Shown: one piece after another, positions 1 through 10,100 of the stretch
Layout: each line of letters starts with the position of its first letter
How positions within the stretch are numbered: the first letter of the stretch is position 1
Assembly: GCA_028683385.1 (NCBI GenBank)
Contig: JAQUIJ010000006.1
Coordinates: 186,001 to 250,000, forward strand
Direction: 5' to 3'
Length of the DNA stretch: 64,000 nt
From: Prolixibacteraceae bacterium
GTDB lineage: Bacteria > Bacteroidota > Bacteroidia > Bacteroidales > Prolixibacteraceae
Position numbers and translations under genes: made by a program
The notes under the pieces: generated by a model
Databases searched by the model: none
What the model saw: the letters and a program-made list of their open reading frames with translations, nothing else
What the model was told of the DNA's origin: nothing

Positions 1-1
1 C

Positions 2-2653
2 CCGGTAACCAACGCAGCGGCCATGTTGCAGGGAAATTTATCGGGTGTACAAATTACGCAGAACTCTGGTGAGCCAGGAAATGAAGGGATTTCAATTCGA
101 ATCAGGGGAACGGGGACTTTCAGTAGTGCAGGATCTGATCCATTGGTACTTATCGATGGTGTTCAAGGAAAATTAGCTGATTTAAATCCGAACAACATTG
201 AAAGCATTTCGGTACTGAAAGATGCGGCCTCTGCATCTATATATGGTTCGCGTGCTGCCAACGGGGTTATTTTGGTAACCACTAAAGTTGGGAAGGAAGG
301 TAAAATTAGCATGGAATACAGTGGAAACTTTGGTATTCACACCCCGACTAAAATGTATGATCTGATCACAAACTCGGCCGAGTACATGGAATTGTTTAAC
401 GAAGCAAAGATCAATTCAGGGTTCACTACAGGACTTTATACTCAGGATATGATAAATTCTTATCGTAATGCTACCGACCGGAATTTATATCCAAACACCA
501 ATTGGCTTGATTTAATTTTTAGTCCCGCGCCCACACAGACTCATAACCTAAGTTTTAGCGGTGGAAGTAAAGGTACCAAATTCGATGTCTCTTTGGGGTA
601 TGTCAACCAGAAAGGTGTTATGAAGGGATTTAACTACGAAAAGTATAACGTTCGGGTAAATCTGAGTTCAATGATAAACGATAAAATTAAGTTTGGAGGT
701 AATTTTTCTGTAAAGAAAGGTATCCAGGCTCAACCAAGACAAGGTTCGCAAGATACTTTCGTTGCAGCAATGTCTCAGGCTCCAACTTACGGTCCTTACC
801 TTGCTGACGGAAGTGGACGATATGCATTCAAGGCTTATGATTTTGAGCTCAACAACAAAAACCCTATAGCCATTATTGAAGAAAAGGTAAACAAAAATAC
901 CGATGACTATGCTATTTCAACGCAGGGTTGGCTTGATGTCCAATTACTGAAAAACCTAAAATGGTACACGAAAGCTGCCATGAATCTGGATATCAGTAAA
1001 TCATACGATTTCAGACCACAGATTCCACTATACAACTTCCGGACAAATGCCTATATGACCTTGCTTGACGTTGGTGGTTCTGGATTGGTTGTGCGTGATG
1101 ACCAAAACGTGTACAAAAATCTGTACTCTTACCTGAGTTACGATAAAACATTTGGCGATCATAAAGTATTTGCCCAGGCTGGTTACAGCATGGAAGATAA
1201 TGTTAGTCAGTATCTGCAAGGTTACCGGAAGAATTATCCAAGTGATTTGCTCAGGCAAATTGACGCCGGAAGCCCTTCGGTTCAACAAACCAACGGTTCA
1301 CAGTACGAATGGGCAATTATGTCGTATTTCGGTCGTCTGGATTACAACTATAAAGAACGCTACCTTTTAGAAGCTAACATCAGGTACGATGGAACTTCAA
1401 GATTAGCTTCGGCAACCCGCTGGGGTGCATTCCCTTCTTTTTCAGCAGGGTGGAGAGCCAGTGAAGAAAACTTCATGAAAAGCCTTGACCTAAGTTGGTT
1501 AAATAACCTGAAATTGCGTGGTTCGTATGGTGAACTGGGTAACCAGAATATCGGAAATTATCCTTACCAGGCCATGCTAAATTTAACCGACAATTATTCT
1601 TTTGATAATGCCAGTTTATCTTCAGGTGTTGCTCAAACAGCATTGTCAAACAAAGCTATTATGTGGGAAACAACCAGTATTCTTGATTTTGGTCTTGATT
1701 TAACTGCTTTTAAAGGTTTAAATGTGACTTTTGACTGGTACAAAAAAAGAACTTCAGACATTCTAAGAGGTTCGCAGGTAACAGGCGTAGTTGGTTTAAA
1801 TCCTCCAACTGTTAACAACGGAACAATGGAAAATAAAGGTTTCGAATTGTCAGTCAATTACCAGAACAATGTGAAATCGGGTTATTTTGCCGGCTTGAAT
1901 TACAGCGCCGGATTTAATTTAGATCATTATAAAAACAAGCTCGTTGATTTCGGCGCCCGTGAAATAAGTGGATATTATCTGAGACAAGAAGGCCTTGAAT
2001 GGGAATCGTACTACATGATTGAACAAATAGGTATTTTCCAGTCGGCAGCAGAGATTGCCAATTCTCCAAAACAATTTAACGATGCTACAGTCCCGGGTGA
2101 TTTGAAATATAAAGATGCAAACAACGATGGAAAAATAAACAACGACGACAGGGTTCCAATTAAAGGAAGATATCCTGCATTAAACTATTCATTCAATTTT
2201 TCAACCAATTGGAAGGGTTTTGATTTATCAGCTCAATTTCAGGGTGTGTCCAATGTTAAATATTTTGTAAATAACTGGGGAACAATACCATTTGTGCAAG
2301 GTGCGCCTCCTACAACCGATTGGAGAAACCGTTGGACTGAAAGTAATCCTTCAGCTACAATGCCTCGTATTTACTGGGGATGGAATTCACCCGAACGTAT
2401 CAGCCGTAACTCATCATGGTTCTTGCAGGATGGTTCTTATCTGAGGTTGAAAAATTTATCATTTGGATATACTTTACCTGGTAAAACAACTCAACGAATT
2501 GGCATTGACCAATTAAGGGTATATTTTTCTGGCGATAATCTGGTTACTTTTACCAAGTATCCAGGATTGGATCCTGAACGTGGCGGAAGCGGATCGGCAG
2601 TCAACTACCCACAAAACAAGATTTTTTCATTCGGTGTAAATGTTAAATTTTAA
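2..2653 (+). CDS. SusC-family TonB-dependent outer-membrane receptor, 5' truncated by window edge
   Basis: The reading frame is open from the first bases of the window and continues upstream, so the ATG at 23 is internal and the true start is outside. The first visible residues (NAAAMLQGNLSGVQI) are the middle of the TonB plug domain, followed by the plug hallmarks VLKDAASASIYGSRAANGVI. The remaining ~780 residues form the beta-barrel and end in an aromatic-rich terminal strand (FSFGVNVKF). The protein imports oligosaccharides across the outer membrane using TonB energy. The susD partner starts 11 nt downstream, so the two form a SusCD transporter heading the first PUL. The missing N-terminus should hold the signal peptide and carboxypeptidase-regulatory-like domain. 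Family assignment is firm; substrate can only be inferred from neighbouring enzymes. Confidence 0.95.
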   Translation, partial: PVTNAAAMLQGNLSGVQITQNSGEPGNEGISIRIRGTGTFSSAGSDPLVLIDGVQGKLADLNPNNIESISVLKDAASASIYGSRAANGVILVTTKVGKEGKISMEYSGNFGIHTPTKMYDLITNSAEYMELFNEAKINSGFTTGLYTQDMINSYRNATDRNLYPNTNWLDLIFSPAPTQTHNLSFSGGSKGTKFDVSLGYVNQKGVMKGFNYEKYNVRVNLSSMINDKIKFGGNFSVKKGIQAQPRQGSQDTFVAAMSQAPTYGPYLADGSGRYAFKAYDFELNNKNPIAIIEEKVNKNTDDYAISTQGWLDVQLLKNLKWYTKAAMNLDISKSYDFRPQIPLYNFRTNAYMTLLDVGGSGLVVRDDQNVYKNLYSYLSYDKTFGDHKVFAQAGYSMEDNVSQYLQGYRKNYPSDLLRQIDAGSPSVQQTNGSQYEWAIMSYFGRLDYNYKERYLLEANIRYDGTSRLASATRWGAFPSFSAGWRASEENFMKSLDLSWLNNLKLRGSYGELGNQNIGNYPYQAMLNLTDNYSFDNASLSSGVAQTALSNKAIMWETTSILDFGLDLTAFKGLNVTFDWYKKRTSDILRGSQVTGVVGLNPPTVNNGTMENKGFELSVNYQNNVKSGYFAGLNYSAGFNLDHYKNKLVDFGAREISGYYLRQEGLEWESYYMIEQIGIFQSAAEIANSPKQFNDATVPGDLKYKDANNDGKINNDDRVPIKGRYPALNYSFNFSTNWKGFDLSAQFQGVSNVKYFVNNWGTIPFVQGAPPTTDWRNRWTESNPSATMPRIYWGWNSPERISRNSSWFLQDGSYLRLKNLSFGYTLPGKTTQRIGIDQLRVYFSGDNLVTFTKYPGLDPERGGSGSAVNYPQNKIFSFGVNVKF

Positions 2654-2664
2654 AAGCTTGAGTC

Positions 2665-4188
2665 ATGAAAGGACGTAATAAAATATTAATACTGGTTTTA
2701 TCCATCATCTTCCTGAGTGGATGCACGGATTATCTTGATAAACAGCCATTAGATAAAATCTCTTCCAGTACTTTCTGGAAAACAAAAAGTGATTTTAATA
2801 TGGCATTAACCGCAATTTATGGTTTAAATGAGAACGGAGCTTGGAATTATGAACTTCCCAACTGGGATAATCTAACAGATAACAGCTACGGACAACACAA
2901 TTACAATAGTTCTAAAAGCATTGTGGCCGGAGACATCACCTCTACCACGGGTGGGTATATTTCAAATGTTTATTCTTTTTGTTATAAGTCTATAGCTCGG
3001 GTAAATATTTATCTGAAAGAGTTGAGCGCTTATAAAGGTAATGACATGACTGATGCTGAAAAGAAAGTTGCCGAAGGCGAAGTTAGGTTTCTTCGGGCCT
3101 ACTATTATTTCCAATTGTATTGCGCTTATGGCGATGTTCCATTGGTAACTGAACCTCTTACTCTTGAAAATCAGGAACAGGCAAAAGTAACCTCAGACAA
3201 AATTTATGCTCAGGTTATTTCTGATTTGGACATTGCTATTGCTAATCTGAAAACTGTTCCATATTATCAAAATTCTGGTCACGTTACAAAATCAACTGCT
3301 CAGGCTTTAAAGGCCAGGGCGTTGATTTATCAGGCTTATGGATCGAATGGCACACCTGATGCCGCTTTGCTGGGCCAGGTAAAAAGTTTGTGCCAGGAAA
3401 TAACCCCGCAATATGCCTTGAGTCCTGTTTTTGAAAATGTTTTCCAAGATAAAGGACAAAATGGCAACAAGGAAATTATTTATTCGGTAAACTATCTGGC
3501 TCCCGACAATGTGCCGGCTTATGGGGCTGATTTGATTTATGGTGACTGGATCGTAGTAAGTCCACTGCAAAGCTTTGTAGATGCCTTTGAATGTTCAGAT
3601 GGTTTGGCTTGGGGAGTATCGCCACTTACAGATACGGCAAATCCGTTCAATAACCGTGATCCAAGGTTAAATAAAACAGTATTTGTCGATCATCCGGACT
3701 GGGGTGGTGGGAATGTTCATTATCCAACCAATGGTCGTCCAACTGGTTATGGACTGAAAAAATTCCTTTGCCCTGAGAACACGCCTTATGGTTATTCAAC
3801 GCTTAGTCAGCAAGATGTTGTAGTATTCCGTCTGGCAGAAGTTATGCTTATGTATGCCGAAGCCCAGAACGAAATTGCCGGACCTGATGCTTCTGTATAT
3901 CAGGCCATGACTGACTTAAGGGCACGTGTGGGAATGCCTCCTTTCCCTGCTGGTTTGAGCAAAGACCAAATGCGCGAACGGATCAGGCACGAAAGAAGGA
4001 TTGAGTTGGCATTTGAAGGATTACGCTATTTCGACCTTAAACGCTGGCATATTGCAGGTGCTGTTCTGAACAATGTGAAGGATGGTAAACTTACCTACAA
4101 ATGGGATGATAAGTTCTACCACTGGCCATTGCCACAGGAAGAAATCGATAAGAGTCACGGAACATTGGTTCAAAATGCGGCTTATTAA
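2665..4188 (+). CDS. SusD/RagB-family glycan-binding lipoprotein
   Basis: 507 residues with a lipoprotein signal ending LSGC (Cys at about residue 20), then the typical start DYLDKQPLDKIS. The N-terminal alpha-helical TPR-like part includes EVRFLRAYYYFQLYCAYGDVPL, and the C-terminal motif RHERRIELAFEGLRYFDLKRW is diagnostic of SusD proteins. It caps the SusC barrel on the outer surface and captures oligosaccharides. It lies 11 nt after susC and is surely co-transcribed. It is followed by a 221-nt gap with two competing hairpins before the GH95 gene, so downstream enzymes may be made at lower levels than the transporter. Confidence 0.95.
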   Translation: MKGRNKILILVLSIIFLSGCTDYLDKQPLDKISSSTFWKTKSDFNMALTAIYGLNENGAWNYELPNWDNLTDNSYGQHNYNSSKSIVAGDITSTTGGYISNVYSFCYKSIARVNIYLKELSAYKGNDMTDAEKKVAEGEVRFLRAYYYFQLYCAYGDVPLVTEPLTLENQEQAKVTSDKIYAQVISDLDIAIANLKTVPYYQNSGHVTKSTAQALKARALIYQAYGSNGTPDAALLGQVKSLCQEITPQYALSPVFENVFQDKGQNGNKEIIYSVNYLAPDNVPAYGADLIYGDWIVVSPLQSFVDAFECSDGLAWGVSPLTDTANPFNNRDPRLNKTVFVDHPDWGGGNVHYPTNGRPTGYGLKKFLCPENTPYGYSTLSQQDVVVFRLAEVMLMYAEAQNEIAGPDASVYQAMTDLRARVGMPPFPAGLSKDQMRERIRHERRIELAFEGLRYFDLKRWHIAGAVLNNVKDGKLTYKWDDKFYHWPLPQEEIDKSHGTLVQNAAY

Positions 4189-4214
4189 GTAAAATATTTA
4201 AGCATTGAATGAAG

Positions 4215-4256
4215 CAGGTGGTCAAGACTGGAAACAGGATTACCACCTGTTTCTTT
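4215..4256 (+). terminator. Two mutually exclusive hairpins between susD and the GH95 gene
   Basis: CAGGTGGT (4215-4222) can pair with ACCACCTG (4242-4249). GAAACAGG (4231-4238) can instead pair with CCTGTTTC (4246-4253). The right arms overlap at 4246-4249, so only one can form. The second is followed by a short T-rich run. It may be a partial terminator/antiterminator that reduces read-through from the transporter genes to the enzymes; this is inference from the pairing alone. Confidence 0.55.
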
Positions 4257-4409
4257 AGTATAAATTACAAAAAGAATCCATACAGCTGAAATTGGCAATT
4301 CTAATAATTCAATTTCAGTTGTATTACTGGAGATTTTTTTGAAAAATTGATTACCTAAACACGGATTATAAATATTGAATTAACCTGGACCAAATAATAA
4401 TCTGAAATT

Positions 4410-6848
4410 ATGAACTTTATAAAACTAAAATTTTTATCGGCAGGTCTGGTATTCGGACTATTCGCCTCCAATGTCAGCCCCAAACCAGAACATCAACTTC
4501 GTTTATGGTACACTCAACCAGCCAATTCGTTAGTGGCTGATGTTAAAAATGGCTGGGAGAACGATACGGAATGGTTAAAAGCCCTGCCTGTTGGGAATGG
4601 TTTTCTGGGAGCCATGGTATTTGGTGATGTCAATCAGGAACGCCTTCAACTTAACGAAAAGACTTTATGGTCAGGCAGTCCCGACGACAATAACAATCCC
4701 GAAGCTTTTGCCTCGCTGGGAAAAATCAGGCAATTGCTGTTCGAGGGCAAGTACAAAGAAGCTAACGAACTGACCAACAAAACGCAGATTTGCAAAGGAG
4801 TGGGTTCCGGGCAGGGGAATGGCGCCAACGTTCCTTTTGGCTGTTTCCAGACTTTAGGCGATTTACGGTTAGATTTTGGGAAAACTGCAGCATACGACAA
4901 TTATCATCGGGAACTCGACCTGAATCAAGGAATTGTTAAAGTTTCTTACACTCAGGATGGAATTACTTTTCAACGCGAGGCGTTTGCCAGTTACCCTGAC
5001 AGGGTTCTTGTTATGCGCTTGACAGCGAACAAAAAAGGAGCTTTGAGTTTTAAAACCTTATTAAGCCGTCCAGAGAGGTTTGAAACCCATTCGGAAAAAG
5101 ATCATTTACTGATGACCGGAACAATGGATAATGGGAAAGGTGGAGATGGCATGCAATACGCGGTGAGGTTAAAAGCTTTATCTACAGGTGGAACCGTTTC
5201 ATACACTGATAGCTTGATGGAAGTGCAAAATGCCGATGAAGTCGTTTTGATGTTGACCGCTTCGACCAATTACAAACAGGAATACCCGAACTACCTGGGA
5301 GCCGATCCTAAGATAACTACTCTTGAACAACTCAATAAAGCAGCATCCCAATCCTATGCAGCTCTTTTGAAAAACCATACTGACGATTATATCGCTCTTT
5401 TCGGAAAGGTTACTCTGAATTTGACGGGCAACGCACCCGATACCATTCCAACTGATGTGCGGTTAAAAAATCAGGAGAAAAACCCTGATGATATTCGTTT
5501 ACAGGAAACCTATTTCCAGTTTGGCCGATACCTGATGATTTCCTCTTCCCGGGAAGGGTCGCTTCCTGCTAACCTCCAGGGAGTCTGGGCCAACAAAATA
5601 CAGACGCCATGGAACTGCGATTACCATACCGACATCAATGTACAAATGAACTATTGGCCTGCTGATGTGACCAATCTTTCAGAATGTTATGGTCCGATGA
5701 CTAACCTAATTGAATCACTGGTGAAACCTGGAGAAGTGACGGCCGCAGTGCAATACAAAGCTTCCGGATGGTGTGTTCATCCCATTACCAACGTTTGGGG
5801 ATACACCGCTCCTGGCGAGCACCCTAGCTGGGGTATGCATGTGGCAGCCGGAGGATGGCTGTGCCAGCACCTTTGGGACCACTACACATTTACCCTCGAC
5901 CCAAAATATCTGGAACGGGTTTATCCAATCATGCTGAAATCCGCGCAGTTTTACCTCGACTGGTTGGTGAAAGATCCGGCAACCGGCAAACTGGTATCCG
6001 GCCCTGCTACCTCTCCGGAGAACTCTTTTATCGCTCCTGACGGCTCTGTTTGTAATATGAGTATGGGACCATCGCACGATCAACAGATTTTGCACGAGCT
6101 TTTTTCCAACGTGCTGAAAGCTTCGCAAGTAATAAACGATTCGAATCCGATCCTACTAAAGATTGATACCGCCCTAAAAAATCTGGCACTGCCACAAATC
6201 GGATCTGATGGCCGTTTAATGGAGTGGAGTCAGGAATTCAAAGAAACCGAACCCACGCACCGTCATACTTCTCATCTTTATATGTTGTATCCGGGCACCC
6301 AGATCAATCCTCAGACAACACCTGAACTGGCAGCCGCTGTGCGTAAAAGTCTGGAAGCCAGAACCGATATCGGGACGGGTTGGTCGCTGGCATGGAAGGT
6401 GAACTTTTGGGCCAGGCTCAAAGATGGAGATCGTGCTTACCGGTTGTTGAAGAACCTGTTGCGTCCAACCGACAATTATAAAATCAACATGTCAAACGCA
6501 GGAGGAACTTATCCAAACTTGTTCTGCGGCCATCCGCCCTTCCAAATAGACGGAAACTTTGGCGCCACTGCAGGTATTGCAGAGATGCTGCTACAAAGCC
6601 ACAACGGATACATTGAATTGTTGCCAGCCTTGCCTTCTGCCTGGAAAGATGGACAAGTAAAAGGGTTGATTGCCCGAGGTGGTTTTGTGGTTGACATGGA
6701 TTGGAAAGACAACCAGCTTATTGCAGCAAAAATATATTCAAAGAATGGAGTGCCGACCCGTGTGAGCTACAAAGGCAAATCCATTGAATTTACCGATCTG
6801 AAAAAAGGAGAATCGAAATATCTTGATATTAAAATGTTTGTGAAATAA
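4410..6848 (+). CDS. GH95 alpha-L-fucosidase / alpha-L-galactosidase
   Basis: 812 residues with a signal peptide. The N-terminal beta-domain opens with the GH95 signature [16 protein letters not shown] and [14 protein letters not shown], then an (alpha/alpha)6 barrel. Likely catalytic positions are the INVQMNYWP stretch (D408, N410), E537 in SPENSF and D714 in [12 protein letters not shown]. In the characterised bifidobacterial AfcA the active site uses an Asn-x-Asn pair, a Glu and an Asp; here the first position of the pair reads Asp. The enzyme removes terminal alpha-L-Fuc or alpha-L-Gal by inversion, acting in the periplasm or outer membrane. Neighbouring arabinosidases suggest a xyloglucan, arabinogalactan or pectin side-chain substrate. 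Fucose versus galactose specificity cannot be decided here. Confidence 0.9.
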   Translation: MNFIKLKFLSAGLVFGLFASNVSPKPEHQLRLWYTQPANSLVADVKNGWENDTEWLKALPVGNGFLGAMVFGDVNQERLQLNEKTLWSGSPDDNNNPEAFASLGKIRQLLFEGKYKEANELTNKTQICKGVGSGQGNGANVPFGCFQTLGDLRLDFGKTAAYDNYHRELDLNQGIVKVSYTQDGITFQREAFASYPDRVLVMRLTANKKGALSFKTLLSRPERFETHSEKDHLLMTGTMDNGKGGDGMQYAVRLKALSTGGTVSYTDSLMEVQNADEVVLMLTASTNYKQEYPNYLGADPKITTLEQLNKAASQSYAALLKNHTDDYIALFGKVTLNLTGNAPDTIPTDVRLKNQEKNPDDIRLQETYFQFGRYLMISSSREGSLPANLQGVWANKIQTPWNCDYHTDINVQMNYWPADVTNLSECYGPMTNLIESLVKPGEVTAAVQYKASGWCVHPITNVWGYTAPGEHPSWGMHVAAGGWLCQHLWDHYTFTLDPKYLERVYPIMLKSAQFYLDWLVKDPATGKLVSGPATSPENSFIAPDGSVCNMSMGPSHDQQILHELFSNVLKASQVINDSNPILLKIDTALKNLALPQIGSDGRLMEWSQEFKETEPTHRHTSHLYMLYPGTQINPQTTPELAAAVRKSLEARTDIGTGWSLAWKVNFWARLKDGDRAYRLLKNLLRPTDNYKINMSNAGGTYPNLFCGHPPFQIDGNFGATAGIAEMLLQSHNGYIELLPALPSAWKDGQVKGLIARGGFVVDMDWKDNQLIAAKIYSKNGVPTRVSYKGKSIEFTDLKKGESKYLDIKMFVK

Positions 6849-6966
6849 ATCCTACGCATCAGGACATGCTCAAAAGTTGGTGTAACTAATCCAAATTGGG
6901 AATTTGCACCTGTTAACAAGGGATTCTCAATCCCATACGCAATCGACTAATAAAGCTTTTAATTTA

Positions 6967-6999
6967 CCCCTTTGTCATCAACGGCAAAGGGGTTCTTGT
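6967..6999 (+). terminator. Rho-independent terminator after GH95
   Basis: CCCCTTTG (6967-6974) pairs perfectly with CAAAGGGG (6985-6992) over a 10-nt loop and is followed by a T-rich stretch. It separates the susCD-GH95 unit from the GH51-GH43/GH127 unit, which has its own promoter-like boxes. Confidence 0.8.
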
Positions 7000-7038
7000 T
7001 CTTTGGTACGAAGGATTTATAAGACAAATTAACGTCAT

Positions 7039-7069
7039 TTTGACGCTTCTAATTATTTCCCCATATTTG
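7039..7069 (+). promoter_or_regulatory. Bacteroidota-type promoter for the GH51-GH43/GH127 pair
   Basis: TTTG at 7039-7042, a 19-nt spacer, and CATATTTG at 7062-7069. The known Bacteroides consensus is TTTG-N19/20-TAnnTTTG, so only the first base of the -7 box differs. It lies 35 nt before the start codon at 7104 and downstream of a terminator, a sensible place for an internal PUL promoter. Confidence 0.6.
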
Positions 7070-7103
7070 TTGGCAATAACCAATTTACTCAATTAAACCA
7101 ATA

Positions 7104-10100
7104 ATGAAGAAAACTTTCTTACTTCTTAGCCTGGTTGTACTTTTATTTGGGGAGATCAGTTTGGGCGCTGTCACACCAATAAGCAATCAGCCTGATTCCG
7201 TTTATCTGTTTTCGTATGCCACCACCAAAAATTCGAACATGAATGGGTTGCATTTTGCATGGAGCACCGATCAGGAAAGCTGGAATTCCATTGGCCCGGA
7301 GATGCGTTTCCTGTTTTGCGACTACGGAAGGTGGGGCGTCGAAAAGCGCATGATAACTCCTTATTTATTTCGGGCACCAGACGGAATGTGGCACTGCGTA
7401 TGGAGTTTGAACGAGCATACCGGAACGTTTGCCCATGCTGAATCGAAAGACTTGATTTACTGGTATCCGCAATCCTACCCGGTTGTGATGACCGGGAATA
7501 ATTGTCTTCAGCCTGAAGTTTCTTGCAAAAACGAACAATACCGGATTTCCTGGATCAGCAACCAAAGCAGAGGGGAAAAGGCTTTTTATGTTACTACAAC
7601 CGACTTTAAAAGCTACACTTCGGCAAGAGAAATGCCATTAAATAACCGCCTGAATTCCCGGGAAGAAGTAATTATTTCAGGTACGAAAGAAACAGGAACA
7701 ATACATAAAGTTGCCTGGGAACTCGTTGAAAGTTTACTGAATAAGCAGAAACTGAATGCTTATCGCGATCAATTAGGATCGGAAAATGCAAAGACTGATT
7801 CGGTTCGGTTTGCTTCATTAAAAAGCGTAGATGCAACGATCACCATCGACAATTCGAAAAGCAAAAAAATCAGCGATTTGCTGATTGGTGTATTTTTCGA
7901 AGACATTAATTATGCAGCCGATGGTGGATTGTATGCCGAATTGCTTCAGAACCGCGATTTTGAATTTGCGCTGAGTGATAAGGAAGGAAAAGATAAAAGT
8001 TGGAATAGTACCAAAGCCTGGCATTTAATTGGCGATGGCGCTACATTCACAATTGATTCGGTTTCGCCGATTCATCCAAACAACGCGCATTTCGCCGTGT
8101 TGAAGATTGAAAAAACGGGAGCTGGATTGGTTAACGAAGGTTGGGATGGGATCGCGGTACAAGCTGGCGACAAATATAACTTTTCCGTTTTTGCGCGCAA
8201 TCCGGATATGAAAAGTAAAAAACTGCTTATTCGGCTGACTGGCAAAAATGGTGAAATTTATGGCCAAACAATCGTCCAGACCAAAGCTTCAGGATGGAAT
8301 AAACTGGAAGCCGTTTTGACTGCAACAATATCCGTTTCGGATGCTCAACTGGAGATTATTCCACAAACTTCAGGAACAATTGCCCTGGATATGATTTCCC
8401 TGTTTCCGCAAAAAACTTTTAAGGATCATAAAAACGGATTGCGTGCTGACTTGGCTCAGACGATTGCCGACATTCATCCAAGGTTCATTCGTTTCCCCGG
8501 AGGTTGTGTGGCTCACGGCGATGGCCTCGGCAATATTTATCGCTGGAAAAACACAGTTGGTCCGCTTGAATCGCGCAAACCGCAGAAAAATCTTTGGGGA
8601 TACCATCAATCGGCAGGTTTGGGCTATTACGAGTATTTCCAGTTTTGCGACGACATTGGCGCTGAACCACTTCCGGTGATTGCTGCGGGTGTTCCTTGCC
8701 AGAACTCGGCTACCGGAGGCGCCGGACAACAAGGCGGAATTCCAATGTGCGACATGGACAATTACGTTCAGGATGTATTGGATTTGATTGAATGGGCAAA
8801 CGGCGATGTGAAAACCAAATGGGGGAAACTTCGCGCTGAAGCCGGACATCCGCAGCCATTTAACCTGAAATATGTAGGGATTGGTAACGAAGATCTGATC
8901 AACGATATTTTCGAGGAACGGTTCACCATGATTTACAAGGCGGTGAAAGAAAAGCATCCTGAAATCACAGTCATTGGAACTGTCGGGCCAACCTTTGAAG
9001 GAACCGATTACGTGGAAGGTTGGAAAATCGCCACTAAGCTACAGGTTCCGATGGTTGACGAACACTATTACCAATCGCCAGGCTGGTTTATCAACAATCA
9101 GGACTACTACGACAAGTATGATCGCTCGAAATCGAAGGTTTATCTTGGTGAATATGCTTCGTGGGGAAGTACAATCTATAACGCGCTTGCTGAGGCACTT
9201 TATCTGACCTCTGTGGAACGGAACGGCGATGTGGTGAGCATGACTTCGTACGCGCCACTGCTTGCCAAAGAAGGTCATACGCAGTGGAATCCCGACCTGA
9301 TTTATTTCAACAACACTGAAGTTAAACCAACCGTGAACTACTCGGTGCAGCAACTTTACGGACAAAATTCAGGAGACACCTACCTGACAAGCGACGTGAA
9401 ACTTTCAGATAAAAACGAATCCATAGGGAAACGGGTTGCCGTTTCGGTGGTTCGCGACAGCAAAAGCAACGACCTGATCGTGAAACTGGTAAACATGCTT
9501 CCTGTTGCGGTAAAAGCAAATGTCATTCTGAACGAAGTGGATGAGATTCGTTCGACGGCAACTCGCACCGTGCTTACCGGATTGCCTGCCGACAAAAATG
9601 CAAGGCCGGTAACCGATCAAATTTCGGTAAGCGGCGAATTTCCATACAGCATGCCGGCCTATTCTTTTACAGTAATCCGGATTAATCCTGAAAAACGTCC
9701 TGCTGAACCCAAATCTGATCTGTTGAAAAAGCAGAATGTCTATTTTCAAACCGAAGCAAAGAAGATTTATCTGCCGGTTAAGCATGGTACAGATTTGACT
9801 CAGTTTAATCCTGAATTCAAAGCTGCGGAAGGTGTTTCGATAAGTCCTTCCGGAGTGCAGAATTTTGCGAAAGGTCCGGTAAATTATACGTTCAAATCAG
9901 GCGAAGGAAAAGAAATATACCAGGTTACAGCTTCCGAAGACTACAATCCGGTTCTGGAAGGTTTTTATGCCGATCCTGAAATTTTGTATTCAGAAAAAAC
10001 CGGCAAATACTACCTGTATCCAACCAGCGACGGGTTTTACAACTGGTCGGGCAACTATTTTAAAGTTTTTTCTTCGGAAAATCTGGTCGACTGGAAAGAC

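Noticed and set aside
8370-8957. A 195-residue open frame on the minus strand inside the GH51 region
   Set aside because: It lies wholly within the GH51 catalytic domain on the other strand, which is intact and has its family motifs; the antisense translation has no recognisable pattern.
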